Shown: one piece after another, positions 22,938-29,408 of the stretch
Layout of the letters: every line of letters begins with the position of its first letter
How positions within the stretch are numbered: the first letter of the stretch is position 1
NCBI GenBank assembly: GCA_964634555.1
Contig: CAZWJJ010000003.1
Coordinates: forward strand, 1-29,408
From: JACQCV01 sp964634555
GTDB taxonomy: Bacteria; Patescibacteriota; Minisyncoccia; Phycocordibacterales; UBA12445
Length of the DNA: 29,408 nt
Direction: 5' to 3'
Position numbers and translations under genes: made by a program
Notes under the pieces: model-generated
What the model was told of the DNA's origin: nothing
The model's input: the letters and a program-made list of their open reading frames with translations, nothing else
Database searches by the model: none

Positions 22938-25163
22938 ATGGGCGAAGAAAGAAGGGTGACAAAAAAGGAGCCGGCTAAGATGCCGAAAAAATTTATGAAG
23001 AGAGATGGAAGCATTGTGGATTTTGACGTGTCTAAGATCGCCAGTGCTGTTGAAAGGGCAATGAAGGTTTCGGGTGAGGGCAAGCCTGATGATCCGCGTT
23101 TCGTTGCGTATTCTGTAGTAAAGGAAGTGATCCGAATAGCTGATGGCAATAAAGATTATATTCCGAATGTTGAAGAGATTCAGGATATTGTTGAGAATGA
23201 GTTGATCATGATGGATTTTGTTAAAACTGCGAAGGCATATATTTTGTATCGCGAAAAAAGAGCTGAAGCCAGGAGGCAGAGGGTTGGGATTGTGCCGGCG
23301 GGAGTAAGAGATGCGGTCATTGAAAGTCAAAAATATTTCCCGAATCAGCTTTCTGAATATGTATTTTACAGCGCCTATTCAAAATGGCTTGATCAAAAAG
23401 GTAGAAGAGAAACATGGGAAGAGACCATTGATCGCTATGGCGACTATATGAAGAGTAAAATCGATAATAAGCTTTCTGAGGCTGAGTATAAAGAAATACG
23501 CGAGTACATGCTTAACATGAAATCTCTTGGATCAATGAGATTGCTTTGGGCGGCTGGGCCGGCAGCTGATGCCACTAACGTCGCGGCTTATAATTGCGCT
23601 TTCATTGCACCAACTAAGTGGCAGGATTTTGGCGAGATTATGTATGTTTCTATGTGCGGAACAGGAATTGGATTTTCTGTTGAGCGGCAGAACGTTGAAC
23701 TCTTGCCGATAGTTAAGAGACAGATAAAGAAAAAACCATCACTTTATGTAATTGAGGATAGTAAGGAGGGTTGGGCCAACGCGCTTGTCCTCGGTCTTAC
23801 TACGTGGTCAAATGGCGAAGATGTTACATTTGATTATTCTAAGATTCGTCCGCAAGGCGCTCGATTGAAGACAATGGGCGGCCGCGCCTCCGGTCCGGAA
23901 CCCCTCAAAGCGCTGTTGGATTTTGGACGTGGAAAGATGATGCAGAGACAGGGTAGACATCTGACAACCCTTGATGTCCATGACATCATTTGTAAGATAG
24001 GCGAGGTGGTTGTTGCCGGCGGTGTACGTAGGAGCGCCATGATCTCCTTTTCTGAATTGGATGATCCGGAGATGCGTGAGGCGAAGAACGGCCAGTTTTA
24101 TCTTTCTCATCCAGAGCGAAGCATGGCTAATAATTCCGTCGCTTATAACGAAAAGCCAACTGTCTCACAGTTTATGGAAGAGTGGATAAATTTGGTTAAG
24201 TCTGGTTCAGGCGAGCGCGGTATTTTTAATCGTGGCAGTTTGGAAAGGCAGTTGCCAGCCAGGAGGTGGAAGGTTTTTGCCGATCATGCTGAAAATTCGG
24301 GATTAAATCCTTGCGGAGAGATTGTCCTTAGGTCTAAGCAGTTTTGTAATCTTACGCAGGTTGTGGCGCGCGCTAACGACACAGAAGCGACACTTTTGGA
24401 AAAGGTTAGGATTGCGACAATACTCGGCACTTATCAGTCTTCGTTGACCTATTTTCCATATCTGTCTAAGGAGTGGAAAAAGAATTGCGATGAGGAGGCA
24501 TTGCTCGGTGTTTCTATTGACGGTCATTGGGATTGCAAAGTTTTGAGAAATCCTGAAACACTCAAGAAGCTTCGCGAAATGGCAATTGAGACAAATAAAA
24601 AATACGCCAAGAAGTTCGGCGTCAATGTCTCGACTGCTATAACTTGTGTTAAGCCATCAGGCCAAGGTTCTCAGCTTTTCAATTGCGCTTCTGGCATGCA
24701 TCCTCGACACGCGAAATTTTACATCCGCAGAGTTCGCGTTGAGAGCCATAATCCGCTCTTCATGATGTTGAAAGATATGGGTGTGCCTTATAATCCTGAA
24801 GTGGGACAGGATGAAAAAAATGCTACGACATACGTTTTAGAATTCCCAATAGCATCACCGAAGGGGGCGATCGTTAAAAATGATATTTCAGCCCTCGATC
24901 AGCTTGAGTATTGGAAATTGGTCAAAGAAAACTATACTGAGCATAATCCATCGGTTACTGTATCTGTCGGCAATGATGAATGGCTTAAGGCTGGCAGTTG
25001 GGTTTATGAAAATTGGGATATGGTTGGCGGACTTTCTTTCTTGCCTCGCAATGACCATGTTTACAGACTCGCGCCATATGAAGAGATAACGGAAGAGAAA
25101 TATAAAGAGCTTGCTGAAAAATTCCCTAAGATAGATTTCTATAAGCTTACCCTGTATGAGTAG
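22938..25163 (+). CDS. nrdJ: adenosylcobalamin-dependent (class II) ribonucleotide reductase, monomeric type
   Basis: It reduces ribonucleoside triphosphates to deoxy forms for DNA synthesis using a B12-derived radical. The 741-aa frame has an N-terminal ATP-cone (about 17-107), then the RTPR-type barrel: C220 (YNCAFI) and C469 form the reducible pair, and C458 in NPCGEI is the radical cysteine. The 458-469 spacing equals the 408-419 spacing of the Lactobacillus enzyme. TAG at 25161-25163 ends the frame at KLTLYE, before the C-terminal cysteine pair that thioredoxin uses to recharge the enzyme; that pair is encoded in frame just after the stop. Alternative starts exist (Met15, MPKKFM), but ATG 22938 is kept. 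No Shine-Dalgarno precedes it. Confidence 0.93.
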   Translation: MGEERRVTKKEPAKMPKKFMKRDGSIVDFDVSKIASAVERAMKVSGEGKPDDPRFVAYSVVKEVIRIADGNKDYIPNVEEIQDIVENELIMMDFVKTAKAYILYREKRAEARRQRVGIVPAGVRDAVIESQKYFPNQLSEYVFYSAYSKWLDQKGRRETWEETIDRYGDYMKSKIDNKLSEAEYKEIREYMLNMKSLGSMRLLWAAGPAADATNVAAYNCAFIAPTKWQDFGEIMYVSMCGTGIGFSVERQNVELLPIVKRQIKKKPSLYVIEDSKEGWANALVLGLTTWSNGEDVTFDYSKIRPQGARLKTMGGRASGPEPLKALLDFGRGKMMQRQGRHLTTLDVHDIICKIGEVVVAGGVRRSAMISFSELDDPEMREAKNGQFYLSHPERSMANNSVAYNEKPTVSQFMEEWINLVKSGSGERGIFNRGSLERQLPARRWKVFADHAENSGLNPCGEIVLRSKQFCNLTQVVARANDTEATLLEKVRIATILGTYQSSLTYFPYLSKEWKKNCDEEALLGVSIDGHWDCKVLRNPETLKKLREMAIETNKKYAKKFGVNVSTAITCVKPSGQGSQLFNCASGMHPRHAKFYIRRVRVESHNPLFMMLKDMGVPYNPEVGQDEKNATTYVLEFPIASPKGAIVKNDISALDQLEYWKLVKENYTEHNPSVTVSVGNDEWLKAGSWVYENWDMVGGLSFLPRNDHVYRLAPYEEITEEKYKELAEKFPKIDFYKLTLYE

Positions 25164-25247
25164 TATGATCAAACACAGGGGGCCAAAGAGCTGGCGTGTG
25201 TAGCTGGACTCTGTGAGATAGATGTTGTAACAGGGGAGAAGAAGTAA
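25164..25247 (+). pseudogene. in-frame nrdJ C-terminal redox tail after the TAG
   Basis: Twenty-seven codons in nrdJ phase follow the TAG and end at TAA 25245-25247. They encode a segment with TQGAKELACVAGLCEIDV, where the two cysteines are five residues apart, as C731 and C736 are in the Lactobacillus RTPR. There is no separate start. Either the TAG is read through, or nrdJ is truncated, or the base is a sequence error. Confidence 0.8.
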
Positions 25248-25279
25248 AATTAAAAAACTCCGGACAGTTGTCCGGAGTT
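25197..25279 (+). repeat. 83-bp direct repeat, copy 1 (nrdJ tail and terminator)
   Basis: Exact match to 26860-26942, offset 1663 bp. Upstream, 25164-25196 matches 26827-26859 at only 22 of 33 positions. Confidence 0.95.
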
Positions 25280-25285
25280 TTGATT
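25255..25285. terminator. bidirectional terminator of nrdJ and the 25286-26506 gene
   Basis: ACTCCGGACA/TGTCCGGAGT, a 10-bp perfect stem (25257-25278) with A-rich and T-rich flanks. Confidence 0.9.
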
Positions 25286-26506
25286 TTAGCAGTGTAGGCT
25301 TGCTCGATAGATATGATTATCAATGATACCTAGATAGCAGAGACATCTCTCTTTTTCCAGCCATCGAATATTAACTATTTTATCGAATATTATGCCTTCT
25401 TCCTGATTAATAACTATCATTTCTCGGTCATTGGTTTTCACCCAAACAACTAGATTGTCAGACGGCGTGTAGAATTTTATAGCGCTTTGCCTGTAATTTT
25501 TCGTCCAGACATCGCCATTGTCTACAATAAAATGTATTTCGCAAGCTTTCGATAGGGCGTAATAAATGCCGAAATATGGATTCGTTAGGAATGCCAGCGG
25601 CCAGCCGACGAAAATTTTTAGCCACCCCATTAGGTAAGATGATTTGTCATAGCTAAAACTCCATTTAAGTAGAGAATTTATTTTGGGCCAAAGTTTGTCA
25701 TCCCATTTTGCGCGATTATAGGCGGTGTAGGCAATTTTTTTATTATTGGCGTTTATACAATAATTCAGCGAGAGTGAATCAAAATCGCGGTGAACTTTAT
25801 TCTGGAATTTCATGCTCATCTTATCGCCATTTTTGATAAGGTGCGGAAACTCCTCTGGATGTTCCTCGCGGTATCTATCCCTGTCTCTCTTAGCTCTAAA
25901 CTCTTGCAAATCGAAATTAGCAAATCGGTCTTTATATTTTTCTACGTATTCTGTCCGCCCATCTTCATATACTCTGAATATTACTCCATCCTTCATTTTG
26001 AACTGAGCGTAGTTATAATTTATTGTGCTGAATTCGATATCATTTGTCACATCTCTACCATTTAAGAAATAATGATAATTGCCGTCATTGACTGACCAAC
26101 AAAAATCGTACTTATTATCACCATGGGGATGCCAGCAAAAATCGCTAATTCTATCATTGGTTTTGAAGAGTAGTTTGCCATTTATGTAGATTTTCTTTGA
26201 TGGCCAGTCTTCGGGATAATTATAGCCTTCTACTATGGCGATAGATTTGCCATTGGGCGATAGAAAGATAAGCGGGGCGTTAAGTAAAATTTCTTCTTCA
26301 CATGTAGCTCGCCACTCTTTTTGAATTTCGCCATTGAAGATTAGTTTAAATTCCTTCGGCTGATCTTCGCTGGGAATCAGCAGATTGAACGGTTTTGCGA
26401 CTATATAGGCGAATGAACTATTATCATGTGTGGGGATTACATCGCAGATCTTAAAACCCGGAATACTGTTTATTTCCATCAAACATTTTGGATGGTCGTG
26501 GGCCAT
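25286..26506 (-). CDS. unrecognised 406-aa protein with propeller-like repeats
   Basis: I do not recognise the family. Repeating units of strand-turn-strand, such as LIFLSPNGKSIAIVEG, KKIYINGKLLFKTNDRISDFCWHP and NNKKIAYTAYNR, recall WD40/TolB-like beta-propellers, with one hydrophobic stretch near MGWLKIFVGWPLAFL. There is no signal peptide. The start is placed at ATG 26506 (MAHDHPKC) because GGAGGA lies four bases upstream; the in-frame ATG at 26530 has no such signal. It is a solitary gene, convergent with nrdJ, sharing nrdJ's terminator and lying between the two 83-bp copies of the nrdJ tail, which marks it as an insertion at this locus. Confidence 0.65.
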   Translation of the reverse strand: MAHDHPKCLMEINSIPGFKICDVIPTHDNSSFAYIVAKPFNLLIPSEDQPKEFKLIFNGEIQKEWRATCEEEILLNAPLIFLSPNGKSIAIVEGYNYPEDWPSKKIYINGKLLFKTNDRISDFCWHPHGDNKYDFCWSVNDGNYHYFLNGRDVTNDIEFSTINYNYAQFKMKDGVIFRVYEDGRTEYVEKYKDRFANFDLQEFRAKRDRDRYREEHPEEFPHLIKNGDKMSMKFQNKVHRDFDSLSLNYCINANNKKIAYTAYNRAKWDDKLWPKINSLLKWSFSYDKSSYLMGWLKIFVGWPLAFLTNPYFGIYYALSKACEIHFIVDNGDVWTKNYRQSAIKFYTPSDNLVVWVKTNDREMIVINQEEGIIFDKIVNIRWLEKERCLCYLGIIDNHIYRASLHC

Positions 26507-26611
26507 AGTTCCTCCTATTTGTGATGTCAATGAGCGAATATCGTCAAGAATAAGCTACATTGTTTATCTCTCTATGTCAAGATTTATCATTTATGACCAT
26601 CTGCTATTTAT

Positions 26612-26740
26612 GTTATTGCGAGCGATAGCGAAGCAATCTACAGTGTTATATTTATAGAAAGAGATTGCTTCGTTGCAAGCTTCTCACAATGACAGGTCTA
26701 GAGTGTCATTGCAAGGAATGAAATGACAAAGCAATCTCTT
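26612..26740. repeat. MITE-like dispersed repeat with inverted arms
   Basis: Three related units are visible: ATTGCGAGCGATAGCGAAGC at 26614-26633 continuing into AATCT, its imperfect inverse at 26662-26694 (AGATTGCTTCGTTGCAAGC), and a third, direct unit at 26703-26738. The wording (CATTGCGAGC...GAAGCAATCTC) resembles a palindromic intergenic repeat I recall from many environmental bacterial genomes. No ORF lies inside. Confidence 0.65.
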
Positions 26741-26859
26741 TAAGTAATTTTGCTTCTAACCCTTAATGATCGGAGACATAAATAAAAAGCCCGCTTAATT
26801 TTTTTAAGTCTATTACGTACAAATACAATGATTAAACGCAGAGAGCTAAACAATCGGCT

Positions 26860-26942
26860 TGTGTAGCTGGACTCTGTGAGATAGATGTTGTAACAGGGGA
26901 GAAGAAGTAAAATTAAAAAACTCCGGACAGTTGTCCGGAGTT
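26860..26942 (+). repeat. 83-bp direct repeat, copy 2 (nrdJ tail and terminator)
   Basis: Exact copy of 25197-25279. It encodes ACVAGLCEI again but has no gene in front: in frame, a TAA lies at 26833-26835. Its hairpin serves as terminator of the dipeptidase-like gene on the minus strand. Confidence 0.95.
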
Positions 26943-26948
26943 GGATAT

Positions 26949-28001
26949 TTAGAGTGTTCGAAGTAGGAATTTTTTGAAGTTACTATCTATTATCTTTTCG
27001 ACCATTTCAAAGTCCATCCCTTTTCTCATAAGAAAATTTTTTATGATTTCCAACATGTTAGGCGTATTCAGTTCAATCGCGGCTTCGGGGAATCTTGCCT
27101 TGAAGTTTCCTCTTGGATCGAGTAGCTTGATATTGTCTCGGCTCCACTGCTTTAACGCCTCAAGATTTTGACATTCATAAACACTATCGGTTCCGATACA
27201 GACCGCATCTTCACCGCAGATGTTAATGATGTGCTGAAGATGATTATAGAATGGTTCGAGAGTATCATCTGATTCATGCAGGCCGAAGGTTAGACAATAA
27301 ACACCGATTACTCCGCCAGCATCGGCGATATCCTTAAGGACTTGATCCGGAAGATTGCGGTTGTGATTGTAAACTTCATAACTGCCGGTATGTGAAGCCA
27401 TAACAGATGTTTTCACTCCGCCTTTGATAAGATTCATAACATCAATGGCAGTCTGGTGTCCAGAGTGTGATAGATCGACGATTATCCCGTTTTTTCCGAG
27501 ATCTTTTATAAGTTTTATCCCTCGTTTTGATAGAGGTGTTTTGGAGTTGGCGAAGCCGCCACCGTAGATATTGTCGAGCTCAAAGGCGAGCGTAGTTGAG
27601 ATGATGCCGTAATCCCGTAGTATCTTTAGGGCAGAGCGTTTGTAATCTGTCGGTGGATGATGTAATCCTAATAGTATTTTGGTTACATTATCATCACAAC
27701 ATTCTAATTCCAACTCCTGCCCTAATTCCTCCTTGTTTTTTATGATTGATAACACTTCGTATTTATCTTCATCTTCATTAAGGTTTAAGGCATTCATATA
27801 TCCAAGAATTCCGTTTAATTTTTTGTCGCCAATATCTTTGCCATGAAGAATCTCGGCCATAGTTGTACAAAATGGTGCGCATGGTGTAACTAGAGCCCCT
27901 TCGATTTTTGGTTTGTAGGGGAGAATGGGTAGGCTTGCTCGTCTTGTTAGATAGGCCTGAGAATCCCAACCGTAGCGATTTCTTGTCACATAGTATGCCA
28001 C
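26949..28001 (-). CDS. membrane dipeptidase-like protein (peptidase family M19)
   Basis: M19 enzymes are zinc dipeptidases of the amidohydrolase fold. Seen here are LAFELDNIYGGGFANSKTPLSKRG, LGKNGIIVDLSHSGHQT, ASHTGSYEVYNHNRNLPD, a GVIGVYCL strand and CIGTDSVYE, so the bridging glutamate, two histidines and the aspartate all have candidates. The N-terminal HxD (DGHNDLP-like) metal motif of the family is not visible in the first ~60 residues, so the metal site may be incomplete or altered. There is no signal peptide. The gene starts with GTG at 28001, set by AAGGAGGA upstream. At 350 aa it is in the family range. Confidence 0.75.
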   Translation of the reverse strand: MAYYVTRNRYGWDSQAYLTRRASLPILPYKPKIEGALVTPCAPFCTTMAEILHGKDIGDKKLNGILGYMNALNLNEDEDKYEVLSIIKNKEELGQELELECCDDNVTKILLGLHHPPTDYKRSALKILRDYGIISTTLAFELDNIYGGGFANSKTPLSKRGIKLIKDLGKNGIIVDLSHSGHQTAIDVMNLIKGGVKTSVMASHTGSYEVYNHNRNLPDQVLKDIADAGGVIGVYCLTFGLHESDDTLEPFYNHLQHIINICGEDAVCIGTDSVYECQNLEALKQWSRDNIKLLDPRGNFKARFPEAAIELNTPNMLEIIKNFLMRKGMDFEMVEKIIDSNFKKFLLRTL

Positions 28002-28089
28002 TGTTCCTCCTTGTCTTTATTTCAACGAACTAAGGAACTGCGTTAATCTAACTTATTTATCAACCTATGTCAATATTATTTTTGAACAG

Positions 28090-28117
28090 AAAAATCCTCC
28101 GTTGCCGGAGGATTTTT
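28090..28117 (-). terminator. terminator of rnpB
   Basis: AAAAATCCTCC/GGAGGATTTTT hairpin just past the RNA 3' end on the minus strand. Confidence 0.85.
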
Positions 28118-28126
28118 CATATTTTT

Positions 28127-28538
28127 GTCTTGTGTCTATAAGCCGAATTCTGTTATCGATGATTATTTATCTGGGCTCATTGTTGCCAATGAGCTCGAGC
28201 GGCACTTCTCGCTTAAGCTTAATTCTTAAGCAGGACACGGCCTTGCACTTGGGTAAGGATTTTGCCGTTTCATTTCCATATCGCTATGGAATTATTCCAC
28301 TAGGGAACCCTTTGCCTTTCGGCTTCGGCGTTTCTGCTCGCACCTCTCGGATTGCTCCGGACGGGTGTTACCCGCTACCTTTTTAACTCCAGTTAAAACC
28401 AGAGTAAGTGTTCGGACTTTCCTCCCAGCCCTAGTTCTACTCCTTAAAATTTTATTTAGCCTAAATTGATCTATCCATAGGGTTATCACTGTATTTTCAG
28501 TAGTAGAACTAGGGCTGGGCAATCATCCAACACAGGAC
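28127..28538 (-). ncRNA. rnpB: RNase P RNA
   Basis: On the minus strand the conserved core GAGGAAAGTCCGAACAC and the 3' signature ACAGAATTCGGCTTATAG are present. The ends pair as P1 (GTCCTGTGT with ACACAAGAC, one mismatch), and P2 is GATGATT with AATCATC. P3 is an 18-bp perfect stem (28502-28519 with 28424-28441) enclosing ~60 nt, longer than usual. The RNA processes tRNA 5' ends. TATAAT at 28550-28545 puts +1 at 28538. Confidence 0.95.
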
Positions 28539-28544
28539 GAATAT

Positions 28545-28572
28545 ATTATATCATAGGAAAAAATCTTGTCTA
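28545..28572 (-). promoter_or_regulatory. promoter of rnpB
   Basis: On the minus strand: TAGACA (28572-28567), a 16-bp spacer, then a perfect TATAAT (28550-28545). Confidence 0.75.
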
Positions 28573-28587
28573 GTTTAAGATTTTTGT

Positions 28588-28968
28588 TTATTTAGCAATA
28601 GCCTGAATGGTTTTATCTACAAGCTCCTTGAGGGAAGTTTCTGATTTGATCAAATAGTCGCTAATTCCAAGTTCACGGACAATCTTCGCCTCTTCGGTGT
28701 TGTGCCCCATATTAGTCAAAATTATTACACGGACAGCCGAATTGGCACCGTTTTCCTTGATTTTTTTCAGAACATCTATGCCGCTCATCTTAGGCATCAT
28801 GATATCGAGTAAAACAAGGTCCGGTTTTTTCTTTTCAATCTCTGTAAGTGCCATTTCACCATTTGAAACAACTTCAACATCATAATTGGCACCCTTTAGT
28901 GTTGTTTCATAAAGCTTTGTTAGGAGCGGATCATCATCAACCAATAGGATATATTTTTTTGCGTCCAT
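28588..28968 (-). CDS. single-domain response regulator (CheY-like receiver)
   Basis: The 126-aa receiver domain has no output domain. The acidic pocket is DDD (11-13), the phospho-acceptor is D55 (LVLLDIMMPKMSG), the switch residue T85 (IILTN) and the conserved K108 (SDYLIKSE). It would accept phosphate from a histidine kinase encoded elsewhere and act through protein contacts. TATAAT at 29009-29004 lies ~35 bases upstream of the ATG; no Shine-Dalgarno is seen. It is followed on the same strand by rnpB, 50 bases on, which has its own promoter. Confidence 0.92.
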   Translation of the reverse strand: MDAKKYILLVDDDPLLTKLYETTLKGANYDVEVVSNGEMALTEIEKKKPDLVLLDIMMPKMSGIDVLKKIKENGANSAVRVIILTNMGHNTEEAKIVRELGISDYLIKSETSLKELVDKTIQAIAK

Positions 28969-29060
28969 AGTATCTTGCGATTTAATGATAATAATATAAA
29001 TAAATTATACACTATAAAATTTAAATTTGCACAACTCTGTTATTAAAATAGTTGATGGTG

Positions 29061-29066
29061 TAAAAT
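29061..29066 (+). promoter_or_regulatory. -10 of the nitroreductase-like gene (leaderless)
   Basis: TAAAAT ends six bases before GTG 29073. Confidence 0.5.
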
Positions 29067-29072
29067 TAGAAT

Positions 29073-29408
29073 GTGAAAACAAATTATGATGCGTGGAAAA
29101 TCGATTATCGCGATTTTTATCATCTTGCGGATGAAATAGCCAGATTGGGATTTCTGATTCGCTTCGCTCTCCTTGCGCCCTCTTCGCATAATAGCCAGCC
29201 GTGGAAATTTAAGATTGATAGTAATAAAATTTTGATCTATGCGGAAGAAAAGAGATCTTTGCCAGAAAGCGATAAAAACGATCGTCAATTGTTTATAAGC
29301 CTGGGTGCGGCCTTAGAAAATCTCTTAACTGCTGCTGATTTTTATAATTATGAGGCCAAGGTTGAATATTTTCCGACTGAACATCCGGAGGCGGCGATTG
29401 CCGTTTCT
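29073..29408 (+). CDS. nitroreductase-family protein, N-terminal part
   Basis: The gene runs off the window after 112 codons. The start reads VKTNYDAWKIDYRDF, then LIRFALLAPSSHNSQPWKFKID, the FMN-binding motif of nitroreductase-like (Acg/NfsA-type) proteins, and an SLGAALENLLTAA helix. GTG 29073 is preferred because the ATG at 29071 is followed at once by TGA, the frame opens at GTG, and TAAAAT puts +1 there. Family members reduce nitro compounds, quinones or flavins with NAD(P)H. The exact substrate and C-terminal half are not visible. Confidence 0.85.
   Translation, partial: MKTNYDAWKIDYRDFYHLADEIARLGFLIRFALLAPSSHNSQPWKFKIDSNKILIYAEEKRSLPESDKNDRQLFISLGAALENLLTAADFYNYEAKVEYFPTEHPEAAIAVS

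Noticed and set aside
22930..22950. NrdR box overlapping the nrdJ start (ACACAATAT)
   Set aside because: Only one half of the palindrome matches, and no second box at the usual spacing is seen.
23808..24110. 100-codon minus-strand ORF inside nrdJ
   Set aside because: Shadow of a conserved reductase gene, with no start signal.
1..29408. UGA recoded as glycine, as in Gracilibacteria/SR1
   Set aside because: TGA closes several genes at natural ends (7040, 8160, 19811, 20451) and none is interrupted by in-frame TGA.
1..29408. Genome-wide recoding of UAG to an amino acid
   Set aside because: TAG ends several genes at natural family ends, including polX (6313), the PAP2 gene (22726) and 2632-3264 just before its terminator.
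1..29408. CRISPR array
   Set aside because: No regularly spaced short repeats; the repeats found are single 83-bp pairs and a MITE-like element.

Overview
The window looks like a chromosomal segment of a low-GC Candidate Phyla Radiation (Patescibacteria) bacterium. The signs are a 16S rRNA 3' exon with CPR-like wording interrupted by an intron carrying a LAGLIDADG homing endonuclease, a monomeric class II (B12) ribonucleotide reductase, a TraD/VirB4-like ATPase with a long disordered tail, many short solitary genes, and no central metabolism. No finer taxon can be claimed. TGA, TAA and TAG all end genes here, so the code appears standard.

Layout. 1-840: remains of a 16S intron and its homing endonuclease (with an in-frame stop), the last ~130 nt of 16S, a folded stretch and a terminator. 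899-3264: accessory small genes mostly on the minus strand, plus tRNA-Ile(GAU). 3353-6313: a 33-codon copy of the 5' end of polX, a membrane protein gene, then full polX; an exact 83-bp direct repeat flanks the membrane protein gene. 6367-8160: a four-gene cluster of unrecognised proteins, two with HxxxCxxC zinc motifs and one homologous to the gene at 2632. 8228-15101: murD-murC, rsmI, a small membrane protein with a DUF4015-type glycoside hydrolase-like protein, and the split TraD/VirB4-like ATPase. 15113-18890: three glycosyltransferase genes, the middle one fused to a GtrA-like membrane domain. 19017-22726: a GC-rich two-TM peptide, tRNA-Ser(GGA), a GIY-YIG protein, a VOC + RibD_C pair, a nucleoside deoxyribosyltransferase-like protein, a DUF378 protein and a PAP2 phosphatase. 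22938-28001: nrdJ, whose redox tail lies behind an in-frame TAG; a solitary 406-aa protein; a second copy of the nrdJ tail and terminator; and an M19 dipeptidase-like gene. 28127-29408: rnpB, a response regulator, and the start of a nitroreductase-like gene.

Two modes of translation initiation coexist. Most conserved operon-leading genes have a -10 hexamer, often extended (TGn), ending 6-7 nt before the start codon, so their mRNAs should be leaderless. Most accessory genes instead carry strong GGAGG Shine-Dalgarno sequences. Yet the visible 16S 3' end reads GGATTATTTTAAAG where GGATCACCTCCTTT is expected, so no anti-Shine-Dalgarno is seen. Together with stop codons inside nrdJ, the ATPase and the homing endonuclease, and gene-end duplications around accessory genes, these are the points most worth following up.
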